NCBI GenBank assembly: GCA_964344215.1
Contig: CAYFMP010000001.1
Coordinates: 70,428-134,427, forward strand
DNA: 64,000 nt
Direction: 5' to 3'
From: CAYFMP01 sp964344215
GTDB taxonomy: Bacteria > Pseudomonadota > Alphaproteobacteria > Rhodospirillales > Casp-alpha2
The stretch's first letter is position 1. The number at the start of each line of letters is the position of its first letter. Below, piece after piece: positions 44,143 to 52,558 of this stretch. The translations under genes and the position numbers were made by a program. The notes under the pieces were generated by a model. It did no database searches, was not told the origin of the DNA, and saw only the letters and a list, made by a program, of their open reading frames with translations.

Positions 44143-44750
44143 TGATCCCGGCAGAACCCTACAATCCCCTTGATAGGAAGAATCTAGGAATTAGCGTCGG
44201 AGAGGCTTTGCTGGCAGCCGATATCGCGCCGCTTGGAGAGGTTGTCGAGTTCGACGGAGCGGGCATATATGCAATCTACTACACTGGTGAGTTTCCCCCA
44301 TATTCGGCGATCGCGGAGAAAAATCGAGAGAATGTGTTCGGATTGCCAATCTATGTCGGCAAAGCAGTCCCACCAGGGGCCCGCAAGGGGAGAGTTGGTC
44401 TAAATGTCGCACCGAAAAAGGCACTCTTCAGACGTTTGAAGGAACATGCGGACAGCATACGAACCACAGCAGACAATCTTAACATCGACGATTTCTTTTC
44501 ACGTTACTTGGTGGTTGATGATATTTGGATTCCGCTTGGAGAGAGCCTATTAATCGCAAGGTTCTCGCCGATATGGAATACCCTGATTGACGGGTATGGG
44601 AATCATGATCCGGGAAGCGGAAGGTACGATCAGGAACGATCCCGTTGGGATACCCTGCATCCTGGTCGCCCTTGGGCGGCCAAATGCCGGGAACGACGGG
44701 AAACTCAAGAACAGATAGTTAAAGAAATTGAAGAGTTCCTCCGAACGTAG
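44142..44750 (+). CDS. Eco29kI-like GIY-YIG restriction endonuclease
   Basis: 202 aa. GIY motif GIYAIYYTGEF, YIG-equivalent LPIYVGKAVPPGARKG, conserved Arg/His in ALFRRLKEHADSI and the metal-binding Glu in IPLGESLLIARFSPIWN: the layout of Eco29kI-family enzymes, including length. The next chromosomal gene (gcvP) is convergent 86 nt away. The start overlaps the methyltransferase stop by one base. Confidence 0.88.
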   Translation: MIPAEPYNPLDRKNLGISVGEALLAADIAPLGEVVEFDGAGIYAIYYTGEFPPYSAIAEKNRENVFGLPIYVGKAVPPGARKGRVGLNVAPKKALFRRLKEHADSIRTTADNLNIDDFFSRYLVVDDIWIPLGESLLIARFSPIWNTLIDGYGNHDPGSGRYDQERSRWDTLHPGRPWAAKCRERRETQEQIVKEIEEFLRT

Positions 44751-44836
44751 AAGCGTCGGCCATCTGAAAGAATGACGAATTGGAGACTTACGCTGGTGTC
44801 CGATATTGACTTAGAGCATCCATTCGCGAGAGTCGC

Positions 44837-47740
44837 CTACTCCGCCGCCTCGTCGTAGGCCTCCAGCGGCGGGCAGGCGCAGATCAGGTGGCGGTCGCCG
44901 AAGACGTTGTCGACGCGGCCGACCGCCGGCCAGTACTTGTCCTCGCGCGAGGTCTTCAGGGGGAAGAAGGCGCGCTCCTTCGAATAGGGCAGGTCCCAAT
45001 CGCCGTCCATCAGCAGGTGATGGGTGTGCGGGGCGTTGCGGAGCACGTTGTTCTCCGGGTCGGCCTTGCCTTCCTCGACCTCGCGGATTTCCTCTCTGAT
45101 GGCGATCATGGCGTCGCAGAAACGGTCCAATTCGCGCTTGGCCTCGCTCTCGGTCGGCTCGATCATCAGCGTGTCGACGACCGGGAACGACATGGTCGGC
45201 GCATGGAAACCGTAATCGACCAGCCGCTTGGCGACGTCGTCGCTGGTGACGCCGGAGCTCTCCTTGACCGGCCGCAAGTCGACGATGCACTCGTGCGCCA
45301 CCATGCCCTGCGAGCCCTTGTAGAGAACCGGAAAGTGCGGATCCAGGCGGTGCGCCACGTAGTTGGCGTTGAGGATGGCGACCTGGGTCGCCTTTTTGAG
45401 GCCCTCGGCTCCCATCATGTACATGTAGGCCCACGATATGGGCAGGATCGAGGCCGAGCCCCACGGCGCCGAGGCGATCGGTCCGATCGTCTCGCCGCGG
45501 CCGGCGGCCGGGTTGACGCCCTCGACCTCCGTGTGGTCGGGCAAATAGGGCGCCAGGTGCGCCCCGACCCCGATCGGGCCCATGCCGGGGCCGCCGCCGC
45601 CGTGCGGGATGGCGAAGGTCTTGTGCAGGTTGATGTGCGAGACGTCGGGGCCGATGGTGCCGGGCCTGACGATGCCGACCATGGCGTTGAGGTTGGCGCC
45701 GTCGAGATAGACCTGGCCGCCAGCCTCATGGACGATGTCGCAGATCTCCGGGAACGCCTCCTCGAAGACGCCGTGGGTCGAGGGGTAGGTGATCATCAGC
45801 GCGGCCAGCGCATCGCCGTGCTCGGCCGCCTTTGCCTTCAAGTCGTCGACGTCGACGTTGCCGTGGTCGTCGCACTTGACGACGACGACGCGCAGGCCGG
45901 CCATGACGGCGCTGGCCGGGTTGGTGCCATGCGCGCTGGCCGGGATCAGGCAGACGTCGCGGTCCCCCTCGCCCTTCTGCTCCAGGTATTTGCGGATGGT
46001 CAGGAGGCCCGAGTACTCGCCCTGCGAGCCGGCGTTGGGCTGCAGCGACACGCTGTCGAAGCCGGTCGCCTCGCACAGCATCTCCTCGAGCTCCTCGAAC
46101 AGCTGCTGGTAGCCCTGGGTCTGATCCAACGGCGCGAACGGGTGGATGTTGGCGAAGCTGCGCCACGTCACCGGCAGCATCTCGGTGGTCGCGTTGAGTT
46201 TCATGGTGCACGATCCGAGCGGGATCATGGCGCGGTCGAGCGCGATGTCCTTCGACGCCAGGAAACGCAAATACCGCATCATCTCGGTCTCGGCGTGATA
46301 CAGGTTGAACACCGGATGGGCCAGGAAATCGCTTTCGCGGCGCAGGTTCTCGGGAATGGTGTGGGGCAGCGTCTTGTCGATGTCGTCGATGCCGAGCTCG
46401 TCGTCGGCCTTGGCCGAGAACACCCGCCACAGCGCCTGCAGGTTCTGGCGCCGCGTCGTCTCGTCGAAAGCGATGCCGAGGCGGTCGGCGTCGACGACGC
46501 GCAGGTTGATGCGCGATTCGCGGGCGCGGGCGGCGATCCGCCCGGCCTGACCCGGCACGCAGACGGTGACGGTGTCGAAGAAGCTGTCGTGCTCGAGCCG
46601 GTAGCCCAGGCGCCTCAGGCCCTCGGCCATGATGCGGGTCATCCGGTGGACCTTGCGGGCGATCGTGCGCAGGCCGTCGGGCCCGTGGTAGACGGCATAG
46701 AGCCCGGCCAGCACGGCGAGCAGCACCTGCGCCGTGCAGATGTTCGACGTCGCCTTCTCGCGGCGGATGTGCTGTTCGCGGGTCTGCAGCGCCATCCTGA
46801 GCGCCGGATGTCCGTTGCTGTCCTTGGAGACGCCGATGATGCGGCCGGGCGTGGCGCGTTTGTAATCGTCGCGGGTCGCGAAGAAAGCGGCGTGCGGGCC
46901 GCCGTAGCCCATCGGCACGCCGAAGCGTTGCGAATTGCCGAGGACGATATCGGCACCCATTTCTCCCGGCGGCTTGAGGATACACAGCGCCAGCAGGTCG
47001 GTCGCCACCGAGACCAGCATGTCGCGCTCGTGGGCCTTGGCGATGAACGGCTCGATGTCCCTGACGGCGCCCGACGACCCCGGATACTGCAAGAGCGCAC
47101 CGAAGGCGTCCAAGCCGTCGAGGTCGGCGGCCGGGTCGCCGACGACGATCTCGAAGCCGAACGCGCGGGCCCGGGTGCGCAGCACGGCGATGGTCTGCGG
47201 ATGGGTGTCGGCGTCGACGAAGAAGGTATCGCTGCCGGTCTTGGTCAGGCGATGCGACATCGCCATGGCTTCCGCCGCCGCCGTGCCTTCGTCCAACAGC
47301 GAGGCGTTGGCCAGGTCCATGCCGGTCAGGTCCATGACCATCTGCTGATAGTTCAAGAGCGCTTCCATGCGGCCCTGGCTGACTTCGGCCTGATACGGCG
47401 TGTAAGCGGTGTACCAGCCCGGGTTCTCCATGACGTTGCGCAAAATCACGCTGGGCATGGAGGTGCCGTAGTAGCCCATGCCGATCATCGAGATGAAGAC
47501 CCGGTTGCGCTCGGCCATGCGGCGCAGATACGACAGCGTCTCGCGCTCGTTGTGGTCGCCCTCGATGGCGAGCGGACGGTCCGAGACGATGCCGGCCGGC
47601 ACCGTCTTCTCGATAAGCGCATCCAGCGAGTCGAGACCGAGGGCGTCGAGCATGGCGGCGATCTGCTCTTCGCCGGGGCCGATGTGGCGGCGGATGAACT
47701 CGTCCTTTTGCTTCAAGTCGCTGAGCGTCGCTTGCGGCAT
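44837..47740 (-). CDS. gcvP: Glycine dehydrogenase (decarboxylating), P protein
   Basis: 967 aa single-chain P protein from the ATG overlapping the gcvH stop. N-terminus RRHIGPGEEQIAAMLDALG, and MIGMGYYGTSMPSVILRN. PLP Lys in INLHKTFAIPHGGGGPGMGPIGV. Decarboxylates glycine and loads aminomethyl onto lipoyl-GcvH. The long in-frame extension upstream runs through gcvH and gcvT and is spurious. Last gene of the operon; the R-M island abuts its 3' end. Confidence 0.96.
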   Translation of the reverse strand: MPQATLSDLKQKDEFIRRHIGPGEEQIAAMLDALGLDSLDALIEKTVPAGIVSDRPLAIEGDHNERETLSYLRRMAERNRVFISMIGMGYYGTSMPSVILRNVMENPGWYTAYTPYQAEVSQGRMEALLNYQQMVMDLTGMDLANASLLDEGTAAAEAMAMSHRLTKTGSDTFFVDADTHPQTIAVLRTRARAFGFEIVVGDPAADLDGLDAFGALLQYPGSSGAVRDIEPFIAKAHERDMLVSVATDLLALCILKPPGEMGADIVLGNSQRFGVPMGYGGPHAAFFATRDDYKRATPGRIIGVSKDSNGHPALRMALQTREQHIRREKATSNICTAQVLLAVLAGLYAVYHGPDGLRTIARKVHRMTRIMAEGLRRLGYRLEHDSFFDTVTVCVPGQAGRIAARARESRINLRVVDADRLGIAFDETTRRQNLQALWRVFSAKADDELGIDDIDKTLPHTIPENLRRESDFLAHPVFNLYHAETEMMRYLRFLASKDIALDRAMIPLGSCTMKLNATTEMLPVTWRSFANIHPFAPLDQTQGYQQLFEELEEMLCEATGFDSVSLQPNAGSQGEYSGLLTIRKYLEQKGEGDRDVCLIPASAHGTNPASAVMAGLRVVVVKCDDHGNVDVDDLKAKAAEHGDALAALMITYPSTHGVFEEAFPEICDIVHEAGGQVYLDGANLNAMVGIVRPGTIGPDVSHINLHKTFAIPHGGGGPGMGPIGVGAHLAPYLPDHTEVEGVNPAAGRGETIGPIASAPWGSASILPISWAYMYMMGAEGLKKATQVAILNANYVAHRLDPHFPVLYKGSQGMVAHECIVDLRPVKESSGVTSDDVAKRLVDYGFHAPTMSFPVVDTLMIEPTESEAKRELDRFCDAMIAIREEIREVEEGKADPENNVLRNAPHTHHLLMDGDWDLPYSKERAFFPLKTSREDKYWPAVGRVDNVFGDRHLICACPPLEAYDEAAE

Positions 47741-48114
47741 CAGTCCAATCCCGCGACGTGGGCCTTGTAGGCGGCCTCGTCCATCATTTCGTCGACCTGC
47801 GACGCGTCCGACAGCTTGACCTTGAAGAACCAGCCCTCGCCCATGGGGTCGGAATTGACCAGGGTCGGCTCGCCCTCGAGCGCCTCGTTGATCTCTGTAA
47901 CCTCGCCGTCGATGGGCGCGTAGACCTCGCTGGCCGCCTTCACCGATTCGACGACGCCCGACTCGGCGCCCTGTTCGATGGCGGCGCCGACGTCGGGCAA
48001 CTCGACGAAGACGATGTCGCCCAACTGCTCTTGCGCATAATCGGTGATGCCGACGACTGCGGTGTCGCCCTCGATGCGCACCCATTCGTGGTCGGTGGTG
48101 TAGTGAACGCTCAT
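47740..48114 (-). CDS. gcvH: Glycine cleavage system H protein
   Basis: 124 aa lipoyl carrier. DHEWVRIEGDTAVVGITDYAQEQLGDIVFVELP and the lipoylation site ESVKAASEVYAPIDGEV (Lys). Shuttles the aminomethyl group among P, T and L proteins. It lies 15 nt after gcvT and overlaps gcvP in ATGA. Confidence 0.97.
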   Translation of the reverse strand: MSVHYTTDHEWVRIEGDTAVVGITDYAQEQLGDIVFVELPDVGAAIEQGAESGVVESVKAASEVYAPIDGEVTEINEALEGEPTLVNSDPMGEGWFFKVKLSDASQVDEMMDEAAYKAHVAGLD

Positions 48115-48129
48115 GAAACTTCTCCCCTG

Positions 48130-49251
48130 TCAGCCGGTGAAATAGCGTTGCTCGACGAACGGCAGCTTGACGACCCGGGCCGGCAGCGTCTTGCCGCGCA
48201 CAACCAGGCCGATCGCCGTATCCGGTTCGGCATGCGCGGTCTCGACGTAGCCCATGGCGACCGGGCCGCCGACGCTCGGCCCGAAACCGCCCGACGTGAC
48301 CTCGCCGATGACGGCGCCGTCCACATCGACGACCTCGGTATGGGCGCGGGCCGGCGCCTTGCCGTCGGGACGGATGCCGACCCGCTTGCGCGAAACGCCA
48401 TCCTTGATTTGAGCGAGGATGACGTCGGCGCCGACGAAACCGCCTTCCTGGCGGCGGCGCTTGTTTACGGTCCAGGCCAGCCCGGCCTCGATCGGCGTCG
48501 TCGTTTCGTCGATGTCGCTGCCATACAGACAAAGGCCGGCTTCCAAGCGCAGCGAATCGCGGGCGCCGAGGCCGGCCGCCATCACTTCGTCCTCGCCCAG
48601 CAGCAATCGGGAGAGGGCGTCGGCGTCGTCGGCCGCGACCGAGATCTCGTAGCCGTCCTCGCCGGTGTAGCCCGAGCGCGTGACCAAACATTCGAGATCG
48701 TTGATGTGCAGCCACTCGGCGGTCATGAACAGCATGTGGCGGGCGGCCGGCACGAAGCGCGCCAGCACGTCCGCGGCGGCCGGCCCCTGCAGGGCGAGCA
48801 GGGCGCGATGGCCGATGATCTCGAGCCTGGCGCGGTCGCCGATGCTGTCTCCGATATAGGCGAAGTCGGCCTCCTTGCACGCCGCGTTGACGACCAAAAA
48901 CAGATGGTCGCCCTGCTGGGTCGCCATCAGGTCGTCGCGAATGCCGCCAGCCTCGTTGGTCAGCAGCGTATAGCGGGTGCGGCCGGCGGCCAGCCCCTGG
49001 TAGTCGCCGGGCACCAGGGTTTCCAGGGCGGCCGCCGCTTCCGAGCCGACCAGCCGGGCCTGGCCCATGTGCGAGACGTCGAACAGCGAGGCGGCCTGGC
49101 GGGTGTGGTTGTGTTCGGCCATGATGCCGGTCTCGAACTGGACCGGCATGGCGTAACCGGCGAACGGCACCATCTTGGCGCCCATTTCCCGATGCAGGGC
49201 GTCCAGGGGCGTCGCTTTCAGATCCTTGGCGGTCTCGTCGGTGTCGTTCAC
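48130..49251 (-). CDS. gcvT: Aminomethyltransferase, T protein
   Basis: 373 aa from a GTG start (MNDTDETAKDLKATPLDALHREMGAKMVPFAGYAMPVQF). GLAWTVNKRR and VTSGGFGPSVGGPVAMGYV are conserved in GcvT. Transfers the methylene group to tetrahydrofolate and releases ammonia. First gene of the operon, about 86 nt downstream of the glycine riboswitch. Confidence 0.95.
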   Translation of the reverse strand: MNDTDETAKDLKATPLDALHREMGAKMVPFAGYAMPVQFETGIMAEHNHTRQAASLFDVSHMGQARLVGSEAAAALETLVPGDYQGLAAGRTRYTLLTNEAGGIRDDLMATQQGDHLFLVVNAACKEADFAYIGDSIGDRARLEIIGHRALLALQGPAAADVLARFVPAARHMLFMTAEWLHINDLECLVTRSGYTGEDGYEISVAADDADALSRLLLGEDEVMAAGLGARDSLRLEAGLCLYGSDIDETTTPIEAGLAWTVNKRRRQEGGFVGADVILAQIKDGVSRKRVGIRPDGKAPARAHTEVVDVDGAVIGEVTSGGFGPSVGGPVAMGYVETAHAEPDTAIGLVVRGKTLPARVVKLPFVEQRYFTG

Positions 49252-49336
49252 GCGGGCTCTCCCTTCAACAAAATCGAGCGCCGTTCCAACCGCGCCCCGG
49301 TCCTCAAACGGGCCGATGCGTCCCGGTCGGAAGGCG

Positions 49337-49551
49337 CCCCCTCTGTCTCGGAACCTGAAAGATTCACCCGGGCTCGCCCGGGCTTACATCTTCGGTGGGG
49401 AGAAGCGTCCTTGGGGGTCGCTCCACCCACTTTCCAGAGTCTCATCGCGCTGCGGTCCGGTTGCCTGAGAGTTTCCGGGGCGGTTGCTCCTTCGGCGCCG
49501 GCTGGACCCTCGGAAAACGTTCCGGCGGGCCGGGCCGGACTCTCCCGCAAC
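49337..49551 (-). promoter_or_regulatory. Tandem glycine riboswitch
   Basis: On the minus strand. Aptamer 1 runs from GTTGCGGGAGAGTCC (49551 down) through GCCGAAGGAGCAA to AACTCTCAGGCAACCGGACCGC. Aptamer 2 runs from ACTCTGGAAAGTGGG through CACCGAAGATGTAA to ATCTTTCAGGTTCCGAGACAGAGGGG (about 49337). Both carry the conserved CCGAAG and CTCAGG/TTCAGG elements of the class. It lies in the leader of gcvT; such switches usually turn the cleavage operon on when glycine is high. Confidence 0.9.
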
Positions 49552-49657
49552 GGTCACTTGAGGTAGCCTTGCGAATGTCACGTCAAATATTTCACGGTTG
49601 TGAGACAGAATCAATGACATCCGGACCGGGCCGTCCGCTGGCGGTCCGGCCGCCTCC

Positions 49658-50248
49658 TCAGGGCAGCGTCCCGGTCCGCCTGGAGCGGTTGAACCTGAGC
49701 TCGTCGCGGGTCAGCTTGAGGCCGGCGAAAATCAGGTATTTCTTGCTGTCCAACTCCTTGCTCAGCGGCAACTGCAGGATGATCGGCTCGGAATTCACCT
49801 GGCGCCGCGAGCGGTTGCCCGGAAAGACGGCGCTGATCCCGAATTCCTCGCGGTACAGCACCTTCTTGTTGAGGTCGGTGACGCTGATAAAGTATGCGAA
49901 ATCGGCCGACCGGGTCCGGTTGGCCGGCCCGCGGGCGACGGCGAACGCCAACGCAACGTCGACCTCCATTTCGCCGGCCAGCGTCTTCTTGCTGACGTCG
50001 GTCTCGCAGCCGAGAAGGACGTCCACCACCTGCACTTCGAAATCGATATCGGTGAGGTCGCGGCCCGGCCCGGGGCGGAACCTGGTCAGCCTGGCGGCGT
50101 CGGCCAGCACCCGATAGTCGGGGCACGGCTGCACGATGGAGCGGCTGGTCCACGGCAGTCTGCCGTCGGCGCAGGCCGAAAGCCCGATCGCCAGGGCAAG
50201 CGCGGCGGCAGCCGTTCGCAGTCGAGCCCAGTTTCGGGATGGAGCCAT
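49658..50248 (-). CDS. Putative outer-membrane lipoprotein, unknown family
   Basis: 196 aa from the ATG overlapping the CDGSH gene stop (TGATG). Signal peptide with lipobox (LAIGLSAC, Cys about residue 26), then PCPDYRVLADAARLTRFRPGPGRDLTDIDFEVQV and a beta-rich C-terminus (RSADFAYFISVTDLNKKVLYREEFG). The pattern of charged short strands resembles alphaproteobacterial envelope lipoproteins of unknown role. The longer frame upstream overlaps the CDGSH gene and is rejected. Confidence 0.7.
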   Translation of the reverse strand: MAPSRNWARLRTAAAALALAIGLSACADGRLPWTSRSIVQPCPDYRVLADAARLTRFRPGPGRDLTDIDFEVQVVDVLLGCETDVSKKTLAGEMEVDVALAFAVARGPANRTRSADFAYFISVTDLNKKVLYREEFGISAVFPGNRSRRQVNSEPIILQLPLSKELDSKKYLIFAGLKLTRDELRFNRSRRTGTLP

Positions 50249-50487
50249 CACAGCGACGAGTGGCCGCCGTCGCACAGCGGTCTGTCGGCGCTCCGCTTGC
50301 AACCGCGAAAAAAGGCGGTTTCCGATTTTTCCGCCGTGTACATGAGCGGCGCCGACCCGGTATCCGAATGCGAGCCGTCGCGGACCGGCTGGTTGGCCCT
50401 CCTGCCGCAGGCGCACCAGGCATAGGCCTTGCCGGCCTCGACATCGACGCCGTAAGGGCTTTTTTGGGCAATCACCGGTTCGCTCAT
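50248..50487 (-). CDS. Double CDGSH-type protein with degenerate cluster ligands
   Basis: 79 aa with two CDGSH-like motifs: CACGRRANQPVRDGSH and RGCKRSADRPLCDGGH. Canonical motifs are CxCxx(S/T)xxxPxCDGxH. In the first the third Cys is Arg (codon CGC); in the second the first Cys is Arg (CGC). Each 2Fe-2S site keeps only two Cys and the His. Such proteins normally act in electron transfer or Fe-S trafficking. Start MSEPVIAQKSPYG is the family's usual start. Co-translated with the lipoprotein gene. Confidence 0.8.
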   Translation of the reverse strand: MSEPVIAQKSPYGVDVEAGKAYAWCACGRRANQPVRDGSHSDTGSAPLMYTAEKSETAFFRGCKRSADRPLCDGGHSSL

Positions 50488-50600
50488 GGCCGTCCTATGC
50501 TCCTCGGTTCGGAAAAGAACCCAGGACCGACTGTAATTGACGGGCAAAGGCCGGACAAGGCCACCAGACGTCCGCGGTGCGGGGACGGCCGAGGCCGTCT

Positions 50601-52415
50601 TCACGGCGCCGTGGCGACGCTCAGGGAAGGATCGACGAGCTCGATCACCGTCGTTCCCAGCTTGGCCATGGCCCGGGCCCGGCCCCAGGCGTTGTCGATG
50701 GCCTCGGCGACGGCGAGGCCGCGTCCGAAGGCCTGCCACCCGGTGTTCGGCTCACTGGCGACGGCGTGCTCGGCGGCGATCTCCGAGAACATCCAGACCC
50801 GGCTCAGTTTGCTCCTGATCTCCTCCGTCGCCGCCTCGGCCAAGGCCTCGGTGGCGAGCCCGCCCGCTCTGTCGCCGGCCCGGCGCTGTTCGGCGGCGAT
50901 GGTCCACAGCGTATGGGCGCGCAGCCGGTTGTCGTCGATGCGCCCGGCCACCTCGACCGGTCGCTCGAACGAGGCCGCCGCATCGGCGCCGCCGGCCGGC
51001 GCCGCGCCGACCTCGGCCATGGCCAGCGCGATGCGGCTGATGGCGTAGGACCTGGCGTAGGGCAGTTCGATCTGCTCGACCGCCGCCATCGCCATCTGCA
51101 GGGTCGATTCGGCCGCCTCGCGCTCGTTCATCTCGGCCTGGGCCAAGGCGATGCGCCCCAGTACGACGGCGCGATAGCGAACCGCCTCGATGGTGCTGGC
51201 GGTGGCCAGGGCGGCGGCGGCGTCGCCGGCCCGGGCCTGGGCGGTGGCGGTACTGACCAGTACCGGCATCCGCTCCGATTCCTCGGTGACGTCGCTCAAC
51301 ACGTTCAACGCCTGGTCCGGCTGCTCCATTTCGGCCAGCGCCGAGGCGACATAGCGAAGCGCCATGCCGCGGCCGGGATCGTCGTCGCGGGCGCGGGCCA
51401 GGGTCTCGGCCTCGGCCAGTTGGGAGGCGGCGGCGGCGTCGTCGCCGGCCTGCGCCATGATGACGGCGACCCGCGCCTTGAACGAGATGCGCTTAAGGTC
51501 GTCGTCGAAACGGTCGCTCAATCTGAGCATGTAGTTGGCGGTCTCGCGGGCCGTTTCGAAGCGGCCGCGGCGGACCTGAATGTCGGCGATGGCGGCCAGG
51601 GCCTCGGCCTGTTTGAGTTTGTCGGGGATAATATCGACCGCCTCCATCGCCTCGACGCTGCGTCCGGCCGCCGCCTGGGCCTCGGCGATGTCGCGCAGCG
51701 CCACCATGATCAACCGGGGATCCTGAATGCGCCGGACCGTATCCATGGCCTGTTCGGTCAGACCGGCCCGGGCCTGGGCGACCAGAACCTCGCCCAAGGC
51801 CCAATCGCGAAGCTCGGGCCTGAAAATGGCCTTGGCGCTCTCGGACGCCTCGTTCAACAGACAACGCGCCGTCGGTTCGCGAAAGCACTGAGAGGCATCT
51901 CGGGTCGGATCGGCCCGCTCGGTGTTGGCGTCGCGGACCAGGTCGCGGGTCGCCGGGTGGCTGAGCAGGGCCTTGCGGGCCTCGTCCTTGCGGCTTTGCC
52001 GGGTGGTGTCGAGCTTCCGCAGGAGCGAGCGTACCTTGACGTTGTTTTCGATCAGGTCCCAGAGCCTCTTGGTGATGCGGCCGTCGGCCTTGAGGCCGGC
52101 AGCCCGCTGGTAGACGCGGATAGCCGCTTCGGTGCCTTCGTTCAGAATGCCGTCGATGGGGCCGAGGTAGAGGCCCATCTCGGAGAGCGCCTTTTGAAGC
52201 TTGATGATGCGCTTACCCGACAGGCGGCGTTTCTTCGTCGGCTTGGCGGGATCGCCGGTAACGTCGCCGCTTGGCGCCGCCGCCGCCTCCAGCGCCGCTC
52301 CGGTGGTGCCGGCGGCGTCGCCTGTCGTCGCCGCCACGGCCATCACCGCCGCCACGGCGACGAGCGGACCGTAGATAGCCAAGGTTTTCGAATTCGATTG
52401 TCGGTATCGAGCCAT
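50601..52415 (-). CDS. Peptidoglycan-binding-domain protein with TPR-like repeats
   Basis: 604 aa from ATG (MARYRQSNSK); a GTG 7 codons upstream is the alternative. N-terminal hydrophobic segment (LAIYGPLVAVAAVMAVAAT), a PG_binding_1-like domain (KLQKALSEMGLYLGPIDGILNEGTEAAIRVYQRAAGLKADGRITKRLWDLI, residues about 75-125), then about 450 residues of Ala-rich helical repeats (for example ADIQVRRGRFETARETANY, AVIMAQAGDDAAAASQLAEAE) like TPR/Sel1 arrays. Probably a periplasmic scaffold; function unknown. Confidence 0.8.
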   Translation of the reverse strand: MARYRQSNSKTLAIYGPLVAVAAVMAVAATTGDAAGTTGAALEAAAAPSGDVTGDPAKPTKKRRLSGKRIIKLQKALSEMGLYLGPIDGILNEGTEAAIRVYQRAAGLKADGRITKRLWDLIENNVKVRSLLRKLDTTRQSRKDEARKALLSHPATRDLVRDANTERADPTRDASQCFREPTARCLLNEASESAKAIFRPELRDWALGEVLVAQARAGLTEQAMDTVRRIQDPRLIMVALRDIAEAQAAAGRSVEAMEAVDIIPDKLKQAEALAAIADIQVRRGRFETARETANYMLRLSDRFDDDLKRISFKARVAVIMAQAGDDAAAASQLAEAETLARARDDDPGRGMALRYVASALAEMEQPDQALNVLSDVTEESERMPVLVSTATAQARAGDAAAALATASTIEAVRYRAVVLGRIALAQAEMNEREAAESTLQMAMAAVEQIELPYARSYAISRIALAMAEVGAAPAGGADAAASFERPVEVAGRIDDNRLRAHTLWTIAAEQRRAGDRAGGLATEALAEAATEEIRSKLSRVWMFSEIAAEHAVASEPNTGWQAFGRGLAVAEAIDNAWGRARAMAKLGTTVIELVDPSLSVATAP

Positions 52416-52558
52416 GCCCGTTCCGCCGCCTCGCACAGCCCCCGGGTCGAAGTGTGGGCCGGTCGGCTTCTACTTACAAGATATAGTTTCCCGGCGCCAC
52501 GATCGCACCTCCGTCGCCGGGGTTGCCTTGGACGGCGCGGTTCCGTAAACACGCATTC

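Noticed and set aside
42255..44830. R-M island as an integrase-borne genomic island with att sites
   Set aside because: No integrase, tRNA gene or flanking duplication was found; only the composition change supports insertion.
44888..47770. 960-codon open frame on the plus strand across gcvP
   Set aside because: Antisense shadow of a GC-rich gene; gcvP on the minus strand has all family motifs, the plus frame has none.
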